Assembly (NCBI GenBank): GCA_030248195.1
Contig: JASAND010018240.1
Coordinates: forward strand, 20,629 to 84,628
Source: Trissonchulus latispiculum
Taxonomy: Eukaryota; Nematoda; Enoplea; Enoplida; Ironidae
Reading direction: 5' to 3'
DNA: 64,000 nt
This document shows positions 1 to 13,900 of the stretch, piece by piece. The translations under genes were made by a program, and so were the position numbers. How positions within the stretch are numbered: the first letter of the stretch is position 1; every line of letters begins with the position of its first letter. Below the pieces are notes generated by a model. The model worked only from the letters and a program-made list of their open reading frames with translations, had not been told where the DNA came from and did not search any database.

Positions 1-2347
1 GGTGGTGCTGGGCCTGCAGGCCGTTATAGCCATTCGGCAGCGCTATCAGCGTCAGGTGGAACGCGAGCCACAGCCGGCCGGTTCTATCCTATTTCCGGAG
101 ATTGGCCGACAACGGGCTGATGAAGGCTGTCGGGAGATGATCAAATTTCTGCTCAACTATGCCTTCTATAAGTTTGGCGTAGAGGTAAATAGTACAGATA
201 TATGTAAATGTCCCTGCAGTTGTTTGTTAGTGTTGTTTATCATTGTTTGAACACTGGAGTTTGTTGTTGGTTTTTTCAGATGTTATTTTTTGCGGTGTAG
301 CAGCAGAACAAGGGCGGGGGCAGGAAGTTTTGACCCCTCGTCTCTCTTTCAGAGAGCCAAAAAATTGTATCTGATGCTATTAGTTTTGAAAAAAGTAGTT
401 GTTTACGCAGCCTCAATTGTCTAGTCAATTTTCTTTAGACTTGTTGGAGTGCTTAACTTAGTTTTTAATTTTGAAAATTTCTTTTTGGATTTTTGTGTAA
501 TTTTCAGATCTGCTTTATTACCACCATAGTGGTAGCTGCTGTACGCCTGGACATTATGGCCGTTATCTATGTCCTACTCCTGCTCATTTTGATACCCATG
601 AGTCGCCCCGTACTGCGGGGGGCCTGGTATATCTATCTGCTGATTCTGATTACCCTATTTCCCCTCCAATATCTCAGCTGTGTAGGCCTTCCTTCTTATG
701 CCTGTGTTGGTATGTATGGGGTTTTTTGAAGTTTTAAAATTGTATAGCAATTTGTTGGTATTGTATGAGTTTTTTGAAGTTTTAAGAGAAATTAATTATT
801 TATTTGTTGTAATTTAAATTTGATTTCATTATGGAGTACTGCTTTAAAATTGTTATTTTTGGGGTTTTAGTTGTTATGAGTTAACTTTAATGGGATGTAG
901 AGATGTCTTTTTTACTTCAAAAAATTGAGACCGTTATTGCTTTTCAATAAACACTGGCCAAAAGGAACACAAAAGGAAAAGGAACGTAAGCTAACCAAGC
1001 ATTAATGTACACAGACTTAATTACCGAATCCTGTTAATAATTAGTAAATTTAATTTTTAATTCAATTAATTTTTAAATTTTAATATCATTTTTAGACTAT
1101 CCCTGGCCTACCCTTTCCTTTACCATGGACATGGTCAGGTGGCTCTATCTTCCGGATTATCTACGACCGCCGACCGCAAAATATTTAATTGGTTTGTTTG
1201 TTAGTTTGTTTGTCATAATTTTGTTTTGGCTATTTTATAGTTTTTTCTGACTAAGGGTGGGGGCGCTTGGTGAAGAGTTCACAGTAGAAATCCGGTATTA
1301 AAATCCTAAAACTAGGTTGCTATGGGTGGTTTGGTTTTCATATGTTTTTCTGGTGGTATGTGTCAATTCTATCAGTGGTCTTCGTGGCATCGTTTTATTT
1401 CTACAGCGTTGACTGATTGGCCTTTTCTTGCTATTGCTACGTGAGGTGTTTAATTTGGGATGATTGATTTTTTAGTTTTCAGTCAGTCTGTAAGTATAGC
1501 CTTGTTTGCTCTGTCTTTTTCAGCCGACTTTTTCCAACTCCTATTTGCCTGCTGCCAGTGGTATATGTTCCGTGCTGAGAGCAGCGGCGAAATGGATGGC
1601 GGGGACAACAGTGCCCTTCCGCAGCGGACCAGTGCCTATATGACCAACCCGACGGACGATTTTATTACCTATACCAGGTTAGATTCTGAATTTTATTATC
1701 TACACCATTGGCTCTCTCCTGTTTCGGACTAAGGCTTTGCCTCAGTGACTGCAGGCAGGCGTTTTTCATTATTTCTTTAAGGTTAGATTCTGAAGATACA
1801 TGTACATCGTGTGGGGGGAGGGTGAATAGGGGGGAATTTGAAGCTGTGTCCCCCCCAAAGAAATTGTTGCCCCCCCCCCGATCTGAACTGCGCATCCCCT
1901 CCCCCCCTTGACCGACACCTTGGCAGGATTCGAGCCTTTTCCCTGCAGAACCAAAATGATGCCGCGACAAATACGTAGGGATTTGAGAGAAAAGTTTGCA
2001 TACTAACTTTTTCAGACTTCTTAGCATTTTGGTTTAGCAATTTAATTTTTTAGGTGGAAATTTTGAAAATTGTTTAAGATCAGTCTATCTGCATACAATC
2101 CTCCATGTCCAGACATATTGGCCTAGGAAAAAGTTTGGCTAAGTGGGGGGGGGCACGAGCGTGTTCAGGATTTTGAAAAGGAGGGGGCCCAACTCGAAAA
2201 GGGTGGGTCAGGGGCGAAGTTGTTCCCGAAAAATGACCACATGTGAACCAAATGTACGTAGGTAAAATTCTAAGAGAATTCCGAAAAGGGTCCCCCTGCC
2301 CCCCTCCCGGATACGCATCTGGGGAGGGGGGACTTTGGAAAGATTGC

Positions 2348-2419
<72 letters not shown>

Positions 2420-4998
2420 GATTTCCGGGCCCCTCAGCGGAGAAGGCTATATGAGGCACATCAACCATCTGAAGTCCAGCACACGTCTTCTTCGTAGTTC
2501 GCAAGCCAGCAGCACATCATTCAGAAAGCCGGAATAGGCAGGAATGAGGAGAGGCAAGCAACCACTCGGTAGCTTAATTTAAGCACTTGAATGGCATCAG
2601 TGTAATTCGACATGGCGATGCCATTCCCCCGGGAACAGAGCCCATTTTGCGCCATTGACCAGACGGATGCCAGGGGACACCTGTGGGGGATGTTGATTTG
2701 ATTGGGTCAGTGTCCATCGAATTCTAGTTTTGGAAACTTTTCAATATCTGCAGATAAACTGACACTGAGTCACGTAACTGTTGGATGATTGGAGGTGCAT
2801 ACGTATAATTAGTTTGCTATTATAATTGTTTTAAATTGCGTAATTTTTGAATTGCTATTTTCCTCCTCTCGTTTTTTTGCAGATCCTACCTGGACCTGGT
2901 CAAAATTGGCCTGTTCATGTATGCCCATTGGATTACCCTGCTGGTAGTGTTTGTTGCCGGTGTCTCCGGTATCTCTCTGTTTGCCCTGGGCTATCTTGTG
3001 GTCTGTTTCCTGCTCCTGTGGCGTGGAAATGAACTATTCCTGAAACCATTGGCTACTGTTCGAAAGCTGTAAGAGTCCTAAACTGCTGGTGATGATGATG
3101 ATGATGATGATGACAAAATTTTTATTTTTATTTTCCGCTAAGTATTAAACCTGCCGAGACTGACCCCCATATTGCCTCCGGGCAGAGTGGCCGAGAACAG
3201 ACAGACAGACAGACAGACAAAATTTTTAACAAAATTTAAATCAAAATTGTTTTTAACTGGGGGGGGAGGGGGGGTGGAGAAAAATGGAAAGTGGAATAAT
3301 ATTTGTTTTTGTACAATTTGTGCTAATTTCTACCTGTAAATTTGACAAATAGTTTGATGTTTTGACTTGATTCTAAACAGCTAACAATTATTAGAATGCT
3401 GTAGTGTTTGGGTTCTTTAGCTGTGGGTGTATTTTTAATAAATTTTATTTATTTTCTTTGTTTTATTGGTATTTTCAGCTTTCCTTTACTATTCTTTGTT
3501 TGCTTTTTTGCAGATGGTTTGCCCTGCTGATGTACTGCGTGGTTACTATACTGTTGAAGTGTATCCTGCAGGTTAGTACAATAATATGACACCAGATTAA
3601 ATATTCAATGAAATATTAGAACTGAATTGCGGACTATTGTTGGTGAAAAAACTTTGATTCATGGACATTTTATTTGAGTATATTTCTATCTAATTTGCTG
3701 ATTTCTTCAATTGTAGATATTAAAGAGTGAAGTTTGTGCTAGTCTCTTTTGTTTTGCAGGCAGCTTTATTAAAAATGAAAGCCATTGGACAATTGGTGGA
3801 GAGTTTTTGATACTATACTATTTTTTGGATATTTTTTGTTTTGTTTTGTTTCCTTTTTTTCATTTTCTCTTTTTTCACCACCTTTTTAGGCCATTGCCTG
3901 CACCCTGCGTGACAGTATGCTGGATCTGCATCTGTGCTGGCTGATCCAGGTCTTTTCCATTGTCTGTGTCAAAAATTTTCCCACCGTCGAACAGTTGAAA
4001 CAGTGCTACGTTTCCGAAGGGGAAGCCCATATCTATCATGATGCCGTAGTGTTTGCCTTTGTGATCTTTCAGTTGCGAATTTTTGGCAGCTGGTACTTTC
4101 GGCATGTCATCAAGGAGTTGGAGGCGCAGCGTGAACTGAGTGCATGGTAATGGGGTTTTTCAGATTTTTTCTTTTTTTCGTTTTTTTCCTAAATTACATG
4201 TCTGGACTAAATTAAGGAGATTGGCTTAATGTCTAATAGAAAACTGTTGGATAATTTATTACGCACTTATTTTTGAATCTAGGATAATGTCTGATGAGCA
4301 TCTTTACACTGTTTTCATTTTTCAGTTTTGAAAATCTTTGAGCCCAATTTGGCTTATTCTTTGTAATTTTTGTTGGATGGGGGGCTCCTTGTGGGACGAA
4401 ATTTTTTTCTTCTAGAAATATGCTGAACATTTCGTAATTTTCATATTATTACCCGAGAAAGTTTGATTTTAGTGCACAAATATGCAGATTTAGTGTTAAA
4501 CACGTATGTAAAAAGCAAGGTACAAAATCTTCGGCGAAGTCGGAAAATTTTCGCAAATTTGGCCTTCTGAGCGATTCATCTCAAGGCGAAATTTGGTGCC
4601 AAAAGGGGTACCCACTTTGGTAGGGGAAAGATCGTTTATAGGGAGAACATCCCTACCCCCCCCCCCCTAGTAGAATAAGCCAGCTAATAGGTTAAGCAGT
4701 CCTTGTCGGTGAATATGCACAGTATTTCCCGTTACCCCTGATTCTTTTCCTGGTTTTTCGTATTCTATTTTCTTCCTTCCGGATTTTCGAATTTGTTTCA
4801 GCGGCGCTGCCCTCATTAATCGCATCATCAGGCGTGAGATTGATCGCCAACAGCGCAAAGAAGTGGACGTGATGAAACGAGTGCGATCCACGATGGCCCA
4901 TATCAAGGAACGCGAACGGCAGGCCAGTCAGGCCATCACAGAGGAAGGAGAGCAACCCCAGGAACAAGAGGACCAAGGGCCGACGACCTATGGGGCTG
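1..4998 (+). CDS. Piezo: Piezo exons 1-8: blade transmembrane units and cytoplasmic coiled segment
   Basis: Local residues 1-444. Exons 1-2 give a cytoplasmic stretch ending in FYKFGVE, followed by ICFITTIVV and further hydrophobic helices. Exon 3 carries DYPWPTL and WLYLPDY, which match the conserved DYPW and KWLYLPDF positions of animal Piezos. Exon 4 supplies [11 protein letters not shown] and an acidic, serine-rich loop. Exon 5 ([20 protein letters not shown]) is one of the best-conserved blade blocks. Exon 7 ([22 protein letters not shown]) runs into exon 8, a charged, arginine-rich helix ([10 protein letters not shown]) corresponding to the cytoplasmic beam/coiled region. The sequence then turns acidic and Q-rich, as in the disordered intracellular loop. 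Homology is from memory of family alignments; the splice junctions were read directly. Confidence 0.92.
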
Positions 4999-7900
4999 GT
5001 ACGTATGCGATGGTTGCCGTAGAATTTTTTGTTTACGTAGGTAGGTTGTGGGTAGTGATGGGCACTGGATATTTTTTCATATCCGGATATCCGCCTATTT
5101 TGCGTTAACGGATATCCGGATACCCGGTTATCCGCCTATTCCAAACTTAGCTTCAAGAAAAATTTTTCGATTTTGCAGTTCAACTTCTAAGTTTTCTGTC
5201 AATTTTTCGGGACGCTGTGAATTTCTATTATACAGCTAAGCCACAACCTTGGTTTCAACAACAATTTCACAGAAATTTTTTAAAAATATTTTAAAAGTTT
5301 TGATTTTTTTGTCAAAAATTTTCTAATTTTTCTTTACTTTGTCTGAAATGTAGACGGATATCCGGATATTTTTCTAAAATCGGATATTGTGTGGATATAA
5401 AAATTATCCGGATATCCGGATATCCAGTGCCCATCACTAGTGTGGGTATGCTTTTTTGTGTGTGTTGCTCAACTTGAGGGAGGGATTGTTTGCGTGCCGT
5501 GTCGTGTGCGTCTGTGGTATTTTCTGGTGTGGGGGTTATATCCTGGATTTTGAAGAGGGGGAGGTTTTGGAGCCGAAATGTTTTTTGCAAAAAAATGCGG
5601 CAGATTTTTCCAGTAACATTTGCTAGAATTTTCTTTCTTGGTCTCAGAAGGGGTTCCTTGGTTTATTATTCTTCCAGTTTCCGTCAATCAAATTTTATTT
5701 TTATTTTACTTTTTTTGGTTTTCATGCGTTTGTCCAACACGTGTTGTTTGATAGTTTTTTGTGGTAAAGTTTTTGTGATTTGTTTGCTTTAAGTTTGCCA
5801 TAGATTAAATTAATTTTTGTGTAAAAAAACTAAAATTGATTTTGAATTTATGACAGTATCTGGTTTGTGATGCCCCCCCCAATCGGCATTTCGTGTTCAT
5901 GTGGTGCTAGCTTGCCGACTGCTAGTGATGTGGTGTGTTTTGGGGAGGTGCATTTTTTCTGCATTTTTGAAATTAAGGTCAAAGCGGCGTTTGGTTGAAT
6001 AGTTTTGATGAAGCAACCTCTGTTTATCCCTTTTGTTCTTATCCTGGGTATTTAGTTATTGATTCAGACATTTATTTACTGGGGGGGGGGCTTGGTTTAG
6101 TACAATCAATAATAACATACGAAGGGTTGTCGATTTAGTATCAATTTTTCTTCATTTATTAAAATACGTACGTAGCAAGCGAAACACAAGTTCACCTTTA
6201 CAGTTTGTCTTACATTTTAGTCTGGCTTACTTCTACTGGGGGGGGGGGGGGGGGGGGGGGCCCCGCCCTCGACGCCCCCCCCCCCATAAAAAAGCCCCCC
6301 CCCATAAAGACCGACCTCCCCCCCCCCCAATAACCCCAAAAATTGCCATTTTTTGCCATTTTTAGCCAAAATTTTCAAAAATTTTTCCGGCTTCGCCGGA
6401 TTTTTACCTAAATTTCCACTATTTTAGCTTAAAAAACACCCAAAATTAGTTATTTTTTAGCGATTTTTAGCATTTTTTACGCAAAAAACCTAAAAATTTG
6501 TAAAAAAATATGCCCCCCCCCATTTTTGGTTCCCCCCCCCCCCCCCAATGGGGGGGGGGGGGCTTCGTCGAGCCCCCCCCCATATCGCCCCCCCCCCCAT
6601 AAATTTTGGCCTAGAAGTAAGCCAGTTAGTTTTTTGTTGAATGGATTTTTGATTTTTTGAAAACTTACGTAAAAGTTATTTTGCCATCCGTGTTTTTGGT
6701 TTGGTTAGTATATTTTTACCTTTTGTTTCCTTCAATCAAATTTTATTTCTATTTTACTTTTTTCGGTTTTCATGTGTTTGTCCACCACGTGTCTTTTGAA
6801 AGTTTGTGTGGTAGAGTTTGTGATTTGTTTGCTAGTTTGCCGTTGATTAAATTAATTTTTGTATAAAAAACAAATTGATTATGAATTAGGTTTTTATTGG
6901 TGGAAATTAGGATAAATCAAAATTCCCTTGGCCTGTAGCTTGCAATAAAATTCTGCCAATTCGATCTCCTATTGCCTGCTGCCGCCTACTGCTTACAACA
7001 ATTTCAATTTCAAGTTTTGTGGATTTCGCGTGGGAATTCACAGGGGGTTTTAGGCACAAATAAGTGGGGGAAGGTCCAAAAGTAGGGAAATGATTAAAAA
7101 TGCTAAAAAAACAGTAAAACAATATATAGTCTGTTTTCGACAAGTGCTGCTATGTATAATAGCAGAGCTAAAAACTATTAAAAACTTAAGTTTTAGCACC
7201 AGAATACACAATTTTGACCAAAAATTTCCAGCGACGCCGGAAAATTTTCCACATTTTGACTAAAAATCCTCAAAAATCGGCACTTTCAATGGCAATTTCT
7301 AGACACCCTAGGGTCGGTGCGTGTGGAGCTCAAAAAAGCGGCGCCCACGCTGCCCCCCCCTCCAAATAAAAAATCCCAGGTCCATTCCCCATCCCAAGTT
7401 AACGAACCGAGCATCCCTAGCATACTTATATGGTACACGATAGTGAAGGAGTTTCATACGTACTCTTTTTCTATTATGACCTGTTCCTTCTAGTCAGCCG
7501 GCTGATAGAGGGGAAAAGGAGGAATGTAGCCTAAAAACGATGGGGGTCGAAGTGCCCCCCCCAAAGTCCCAGGGTCAAGGAATTTGATGCGAGGGCGCTG
7601 ATTTTTTAAAAATGTTGCTAAAATAATATGCTGGGTGGGCTATTTTGCTGGCATGCATGCTGTAAACAAACGTTGGTTTTTATCAGAGAAATAGGGCAGA
7701 TTTAGTGCTCCACAAAGGCAAAAATTGCGGACTTTTGATAATTTGGCCTGCTGAGTGAATTTTTGAAGGCCAAATTAGGTAGCAAATGGGGGGGCACCCT
7801 ATGGATTTGGTTGTCGCGATTCGGTGGGAGGTCGTTTATGGGAGGGGGGCACCGGCCCCCCCACTGAAATAAACCCAATAGAGATTGACTTAGGGGTACT

Positions 7901-10900
7901 CAAAATGGTCCTTCGTCACCCGCCCTCTCAAAAAGTGTTGGTTAGGGGCTGGGGCATGGCTCTGCGGAGCTGGATAAAAGTGTGCGTGCAGTGACTCGAC
8001 TGTAGTGAGTGACTAAAAGCCCTTTTAGTAGATATAGTCAAGCGGGAAAAAAAACCCATTTCAATATGCGGGAAAAAAAACCCACCTCCAGTGTGGGCTT
8101 ACCGGTATGAGCTATATAGGATTTTAATAGCCTATCTTGAAGAGCGTCAAAAATAACCCTAGAGGCTGCATTATTGTTGTTCCCACTGCTTCCCTGCAAA
8201 TTTTTTGGGACTTTGAAATTTTCGAAAATTTTGGTCCGTCCAAGTGCCGAAATTTGGCAAACTTTGGCTGGCCACCCTGAACTACTGGAAAGACCTAGAC
8301 CAAAGCGGATAGTATGTATGTGTAGGCCATCTGTTGGGCTTCATGATGATATATGCCACACTGCTCTAACCCCTCCGGTGCGACCTGGGGGTGACCTAGA
8401 GTTGGCGGGGAAAAAAACCCATCGGCGGGAAAAAAAACCCACTTTTCAAAATTGAATATTTTTCTAACCGTTAACAGGAAAGGTCAAACTAATACATACA
8501 TTTGTTTAATAGAGCCTATAGATTAAATTGGTACAGGTTTACCCGGGTTCGTTCTGTTATGGGTGGTCCAGGGGGTCTAAATCGGACATGGTGCCATTTC
8601 AAGCCAAAATTTCAATTTTGGCCAAAAATGCTTATTTTTGCCTTAAAATGGGTCTAGTTTGGCTCTAAATACAGGAAAAACACGTTTTCTACACGATAGG
8701 ATGCATAAACTGCCAAAAATAAACAATTTTTAAAAATTTCCAAAATTTGCCTATGTTTACGTGTTAAACATACAAAATTTTCAAAATTCAATTTTTTCTG
8801 AAAATTTTCAAAAATGTTGGTATTTTTCGATGTAGACCTACTAAAAACAACCCGCTCTTTCGAATGGCACCGTCAAAATTGTTCTGGCACGCTTCCAGCA
8901 AAAAATCCGGGTGGGTTTTTTTCCCGCCGATGGGTTTTTTTCCCGCATTGGGTTTTTTTCCCGACACGGAAAACTTTAATTTCTCCATAACGGCAGGGTC
9001 TAGGGAGACAAACTATACCTCATTCGAAAGCTTAGGGCAAACCCTAATTAAATATAGTATCAAAGTCGTGCTAACCCAAACCAGTCGAAAGTTCTGGTCC
9101 AAGAAAAAAAAGTGGGTTTTTTTCCCGCTTGACTATACATACGTACTACATAAGTATATATTTATAGTGTAGTGTAGTTAACACTAGTTTTTTAAGATCC
9201 CTAACGTGTGCCGTTTTGGATAAACCAACTTGTTGAATTGGGATTGTGTTTTGAAGTTTTTTTAGCAGCACTTTTCCTGCTTTAAAAATAGGTTTTTTCT
9301 GGTGTCTTTCTTAATTGCAGCCTTTGACTTTGTTGATCATGATCAAATGATGCTTTTGTTGGATACGTATCAGAGCAACTTTGACGACCAGTGTAAGACT
9401 TTGACCTACAGGCGAAATTGTAGCAAACACGACTTTCTTCGTGTACTGCAACAACAACAACTAACCTCTTCGTAATAAATAAACATCGTTATTTCACTGC
9501 CGAATTGCACTTTCCAACTGCAACTACAGCAATGAAAAGGTCGTTAGTAAATGCATGCGCTCGCTAACTCTCTGCTTACAAAGCTCTCTGCTTGCTACTT
9601 TTTCCAAAGTTGCGGGGCTGTTGCGCACTAAACGTGGGGCGCGCTTTTTTTGGTTTGGGGTAAGACTAGATTTTTAGGGTTTCCATTCTGTTGACTGGAG
9701 ATTGCACTATGTGACTTAAAAAATTTATTTTTTCGGGGACAGGTTTATTAATCAAAAACTCAGATTTCATGATTTAAATTTTGTACCACAACTTTTGAAA
9801 TGAGATTGGGAGTTATTTAGAATAACCCACGCTAGAGTAAGAAGAGGTATATATATTTGTGTGCGGCACAGCCCAAAAAACGTTTTCTGATTTTCCCGAA
9901 AAAACAGAAAGACAATAAGCTAGTCGCTTTTGAGTCTTGTTGTACGTACGTATATATGTTTTTTAAAAATACAGTTTTATTTGAAAAATTGCCAAATGTT
10001 TAAATAAAAAAATGAGCTGGTTATGGGGGTAGATTATCGGCTGTTTTTTTATTTTTGAAATTTTCAATCTTAAAATAACGCTTGTCGACTAATCAAATTT
10101 CACTTCGCTGTGCAATTTTGCGAACACCATATTTGCAATTTCTATTTGGTATTTCTATTCTATTTTGCAAAATGCTAGTCTAGCTTTTTTGGTTTGCAGG
10201 GGGGGGATTTTCAGATTTAGGGGTTGGCCAGGTCAGACCTGACACCAATGCTTTTGTGCGATATATATCTGTTAATGTTGCGAATGGAGGTAGTGTAGAA
10301 ACTTTGTACTTTACTATATACTTTACTTTCTTAACTTTCTGGTCGAAGGGTCCAAACTTAATATATATGCTTTAGAAGGTGTTTTTGCCGCATAGAGACT
10401 CATTTTTAACAGTTACGTTTTATTTGTCCAGTTTCTGGTTTTGTTGGCACATTTAGTTTTTTTAGATTTATGTTTATTTGGCATGTTGTTTTGCTTGTTT
10501 GCCTGTTTTTTTGCTCAAATTTTTTGTTGCATATATATTTCTTTTTTGGTTTGTTTAGGTGTTGCTTTTAGGGTTACTGTTTGACTAGAACTTAATTCTT
10601 ATTGTTAGAGGTTAGCCAATCAATCTTTGATGTATAGTTGACCTGTGTTCGAAACTAGTTTCAGCTTAAACCTATCCTATCCCAGTTATATCTTTTCTTT
10701 GCTTTGCGCTTGCATAGTACAAGGATAAATATTATGTAATACTGTAGTTTTAAGCTTAATGGTGATTCCATAGTGCCAGTCGCCTCTCGACGCACGTCGA
10801 CGCTTCCAAATGTAGCATCACACCTTGGTGCCATGCTACCACTAGAGGCGTTTACGCACATAGACGCGCGTCAACGCGCACATTTGTACCATGCCAGATT

Positions 10901-13900
10901 TCTCTCATCGACGCGCGTTGGTGCGCGCAGAATGATACCGACGTTTGTAGACGCACGTCGAGGCGCGTCAACGCGCGTACACCTGTGTTGGCGACTATGA
11001 AGGCACCTAAATTTGAGTTTAGAATTATTAAGGCTTTCAGTTGAAGTGAAGGCTAATTATACCTACTCCCAACCTTTGCCACTGATGATCGCTAATTCGT
11101 GTCCAATTTGATACTAAGTTTTGTAAGCAGTGCTATGTGGCTACAGCTTTCCGTTTCCCTTTCTGCTTTGACTGGCTGTTACTTACTGCTATGATGCTGC
11201 AATGATGAAAAGATGCATAGCTAATTAATTACTTAATCCATGTAAGGTTTCTAACTAATATACCTACAGAAGATTAGACTGTAAAAAAGTGTCACCTTAG
11301 CCCCGTAAACGATTTAGCCCTGGTTTAGGTTTTGAGAATAGTTTGCCCATTCAGGGTTTTTTTCAAAACGGCCAGTGGGCATTTTAGTGGGCAAACTTAG
11401 GATTGAGGGGGCAAATTTAGAGATCGGTGGGCAAAATTACAAAATTTTGTTAAGCAATTTTTAACCTAAATTTTAACATTGTTTTAATTAATAATGTGTT
11501 TTTATTCCATATCATCGAATTTCCTGTCGTTTAATATCTTTATTTGTGCCTTAAGGTGGTGATTCCCTTTGGTCACATAAAGTTTGCACCATTACTACTC
11601 ATTCATTACTTGGAGTTAAGAAGCCATTTTTATATCAAAATGTAGCTTGACATTTTCTCTTTTTAATGCATGCCACGAAACTAATGTTGCTTATCTAAAA
11701 TATTTTTAACACATTTTAGAAGAAGTATAATTTTCCAGAATTTTTGCAGACTCAAGTAAATTTTTTCGCGAGACATCGGTTATATCATTCGATACCTCCA
11801 TCAAATAGCTGGGGTCGATTTTTTATTTATTGTGAAATCGCTCTTCGTTAGAGAAATAAGCTGAAATGTGAGCGTAACCTGGATTTTGCCTACTTTTTCC
11901 GCATTTGTCAAGGGATTACTTTAGCTAGAAAGCAGCAATCGGGGCAACTAAAAAATCGTCCCTGGGTATATTTGTGCCGAACACATTTGTTCAGTAGCAG
12001 CCCTCTAGATTGCATGGTAAATGCTCCACAATCTTTGGAAAAAATTGGTCTTGTTTTTGCAAAAACTACATTTTTTATGATAACAGCCTACAGAATAGCA
12101 ATTGGAAGACGATCATGCGTCGGATAATTTGTCCCTGTGAGACCTTCAGATCGACGCCCTTAGTTTAGAGAAAAGCTAGAAACTTACTTTAAAAAGCAAA
12201 AATGTGAAGCTCAATGAGATCTTTCGAATGAATAAGTCATAACTATATAGCAAATGCCAAACGTTCAGAAATTGGGAAAAACCACTCTGACCGGAAATCT
12301 CGAATTTTTGAATCGAGATTGCGCGGAGGGTGTTAGAACGCTAAAAGAACTTATTTTGAAAGTAAAATAACTGGAAAGTATAATAATGGAAAGTATATAA
12401 TAAGTAAATAACAATATGTGCCCAAAAGGAATCACCACCTTAAGCAATCTTATTCTTAATAATTTTTATACAATACAGTGTTCTTATATACGCACTAGAA
12501 ACATGATAACAAAAACAGCAGGGGGTCTGGGGGGCACAGCCCCCCAGAAGCTGAACGAATTTTTTAGATTTTGATATTTTTGCACATGTTTTGAGCCGTA
12601 CTTTCGATTTTCGGCAGTTGCATTTTTCTGCGTTGATGCTTATAATTTAGCTTGAATTGCAAAGGATTTTATATATGCAAATTTTCTAACATTTCGAGGA
12701 GACATATATACATTTACAAATAGACAATAAGTGAAAGTGAAGTAAGGTTAATGAAATTACAATTTAGCAGTGACACAGGCACTCCTGCGGGGGGTCTGGG
12801 GGACGGCAGCCCCCCAGGAAAATATTTGAAGATTTTTTGAAAATTAGAAAAAAACCGTAATAGAAATGTTCACTTCTTTTACTTCTGTGGTCCAATTTTT
12901 CGTTGGGCAAACTGCTGGGCAAATTTAAATTTGAGTGGGCAAACTTTTAGCCGAGTGGGCAAATGCCCCCAATTTTGCCCAAAAAAAACCGTGGGCCCAT
13001 TTATTAAGCTTAGACATTGGCTTGCAAATTCTCTGCCATGTAGTTATGGTGGCCATTTTTTCTGGTCAATCACTTTTGTATTACGTCTTACTACCATACT
13101 ATCTGCTGTGTAGTTAACCTTCAGTGTTATCGAGTGAATATTAACAGTGTGTGTTAATTATTTACTTTAGCTATTGTTTTAGGTTTTTATTTAACTATAA
13201 TTTATTTTTCATGGATTGTTAGAATTTGAGTTTTTTTCGTGTTTTTTTCAGCCAAAAGATCTGGAGATTATTCCATGTTCCAAAGTGCTGAAAATGGTGA
13301 TAATATGCTGGAGGCTCCCCAACCCGGTGCCCCTGAAATTGACCCTCACGCACAGGAAGCTACCCCACTGCAGGTAACATACAACCTTAGCTATGTAGCC
13401 TAATTTGCATATTTCGGGTTCTATATTGCTATCAGGCGGCACATTGATAGAATTAAGTAACATACATAAGTACATGTGAAAAAACATTTGGTAAAAATTG
13501 TTTACTTGGATCCCTCCCCGCGCCTTGTTGTCAATTTAGGTATATATGTTTTCTTAAATATTGCCAAACTTTTTTAATTTCGCGTGTTCGCCACAAGTTT
13601 TACGTGCCACTTTGCCATCTTATGCTTTGATTCATTTGCGTAAGTATGTATGGCATACGTATATACATGTGGGTGACGGTTAGAGTAATATTTGGGGAGG
13701 GGGAGCAGCAGTTGTTCTTAAGAATGGAAAGTTTCAAATCTCCTGATTTTTTTGATGAACTTAAACGCCATGTAAAGCACAGCTTGGTTTTTGGCTATCA
13801 ACGGTTAATTCGCACCTAATTTTTGTCTTGCAAGCTTGTTTGCTACAATCATAAATTTTCTGTTTTGATCATTATCTAGGCGAACAAACAAACAAACAAA

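Noticed and set aside
2208..2504. Poly-Asn / poly-Cys frames
   Set aside because: Translation of the TGT microsatellite.
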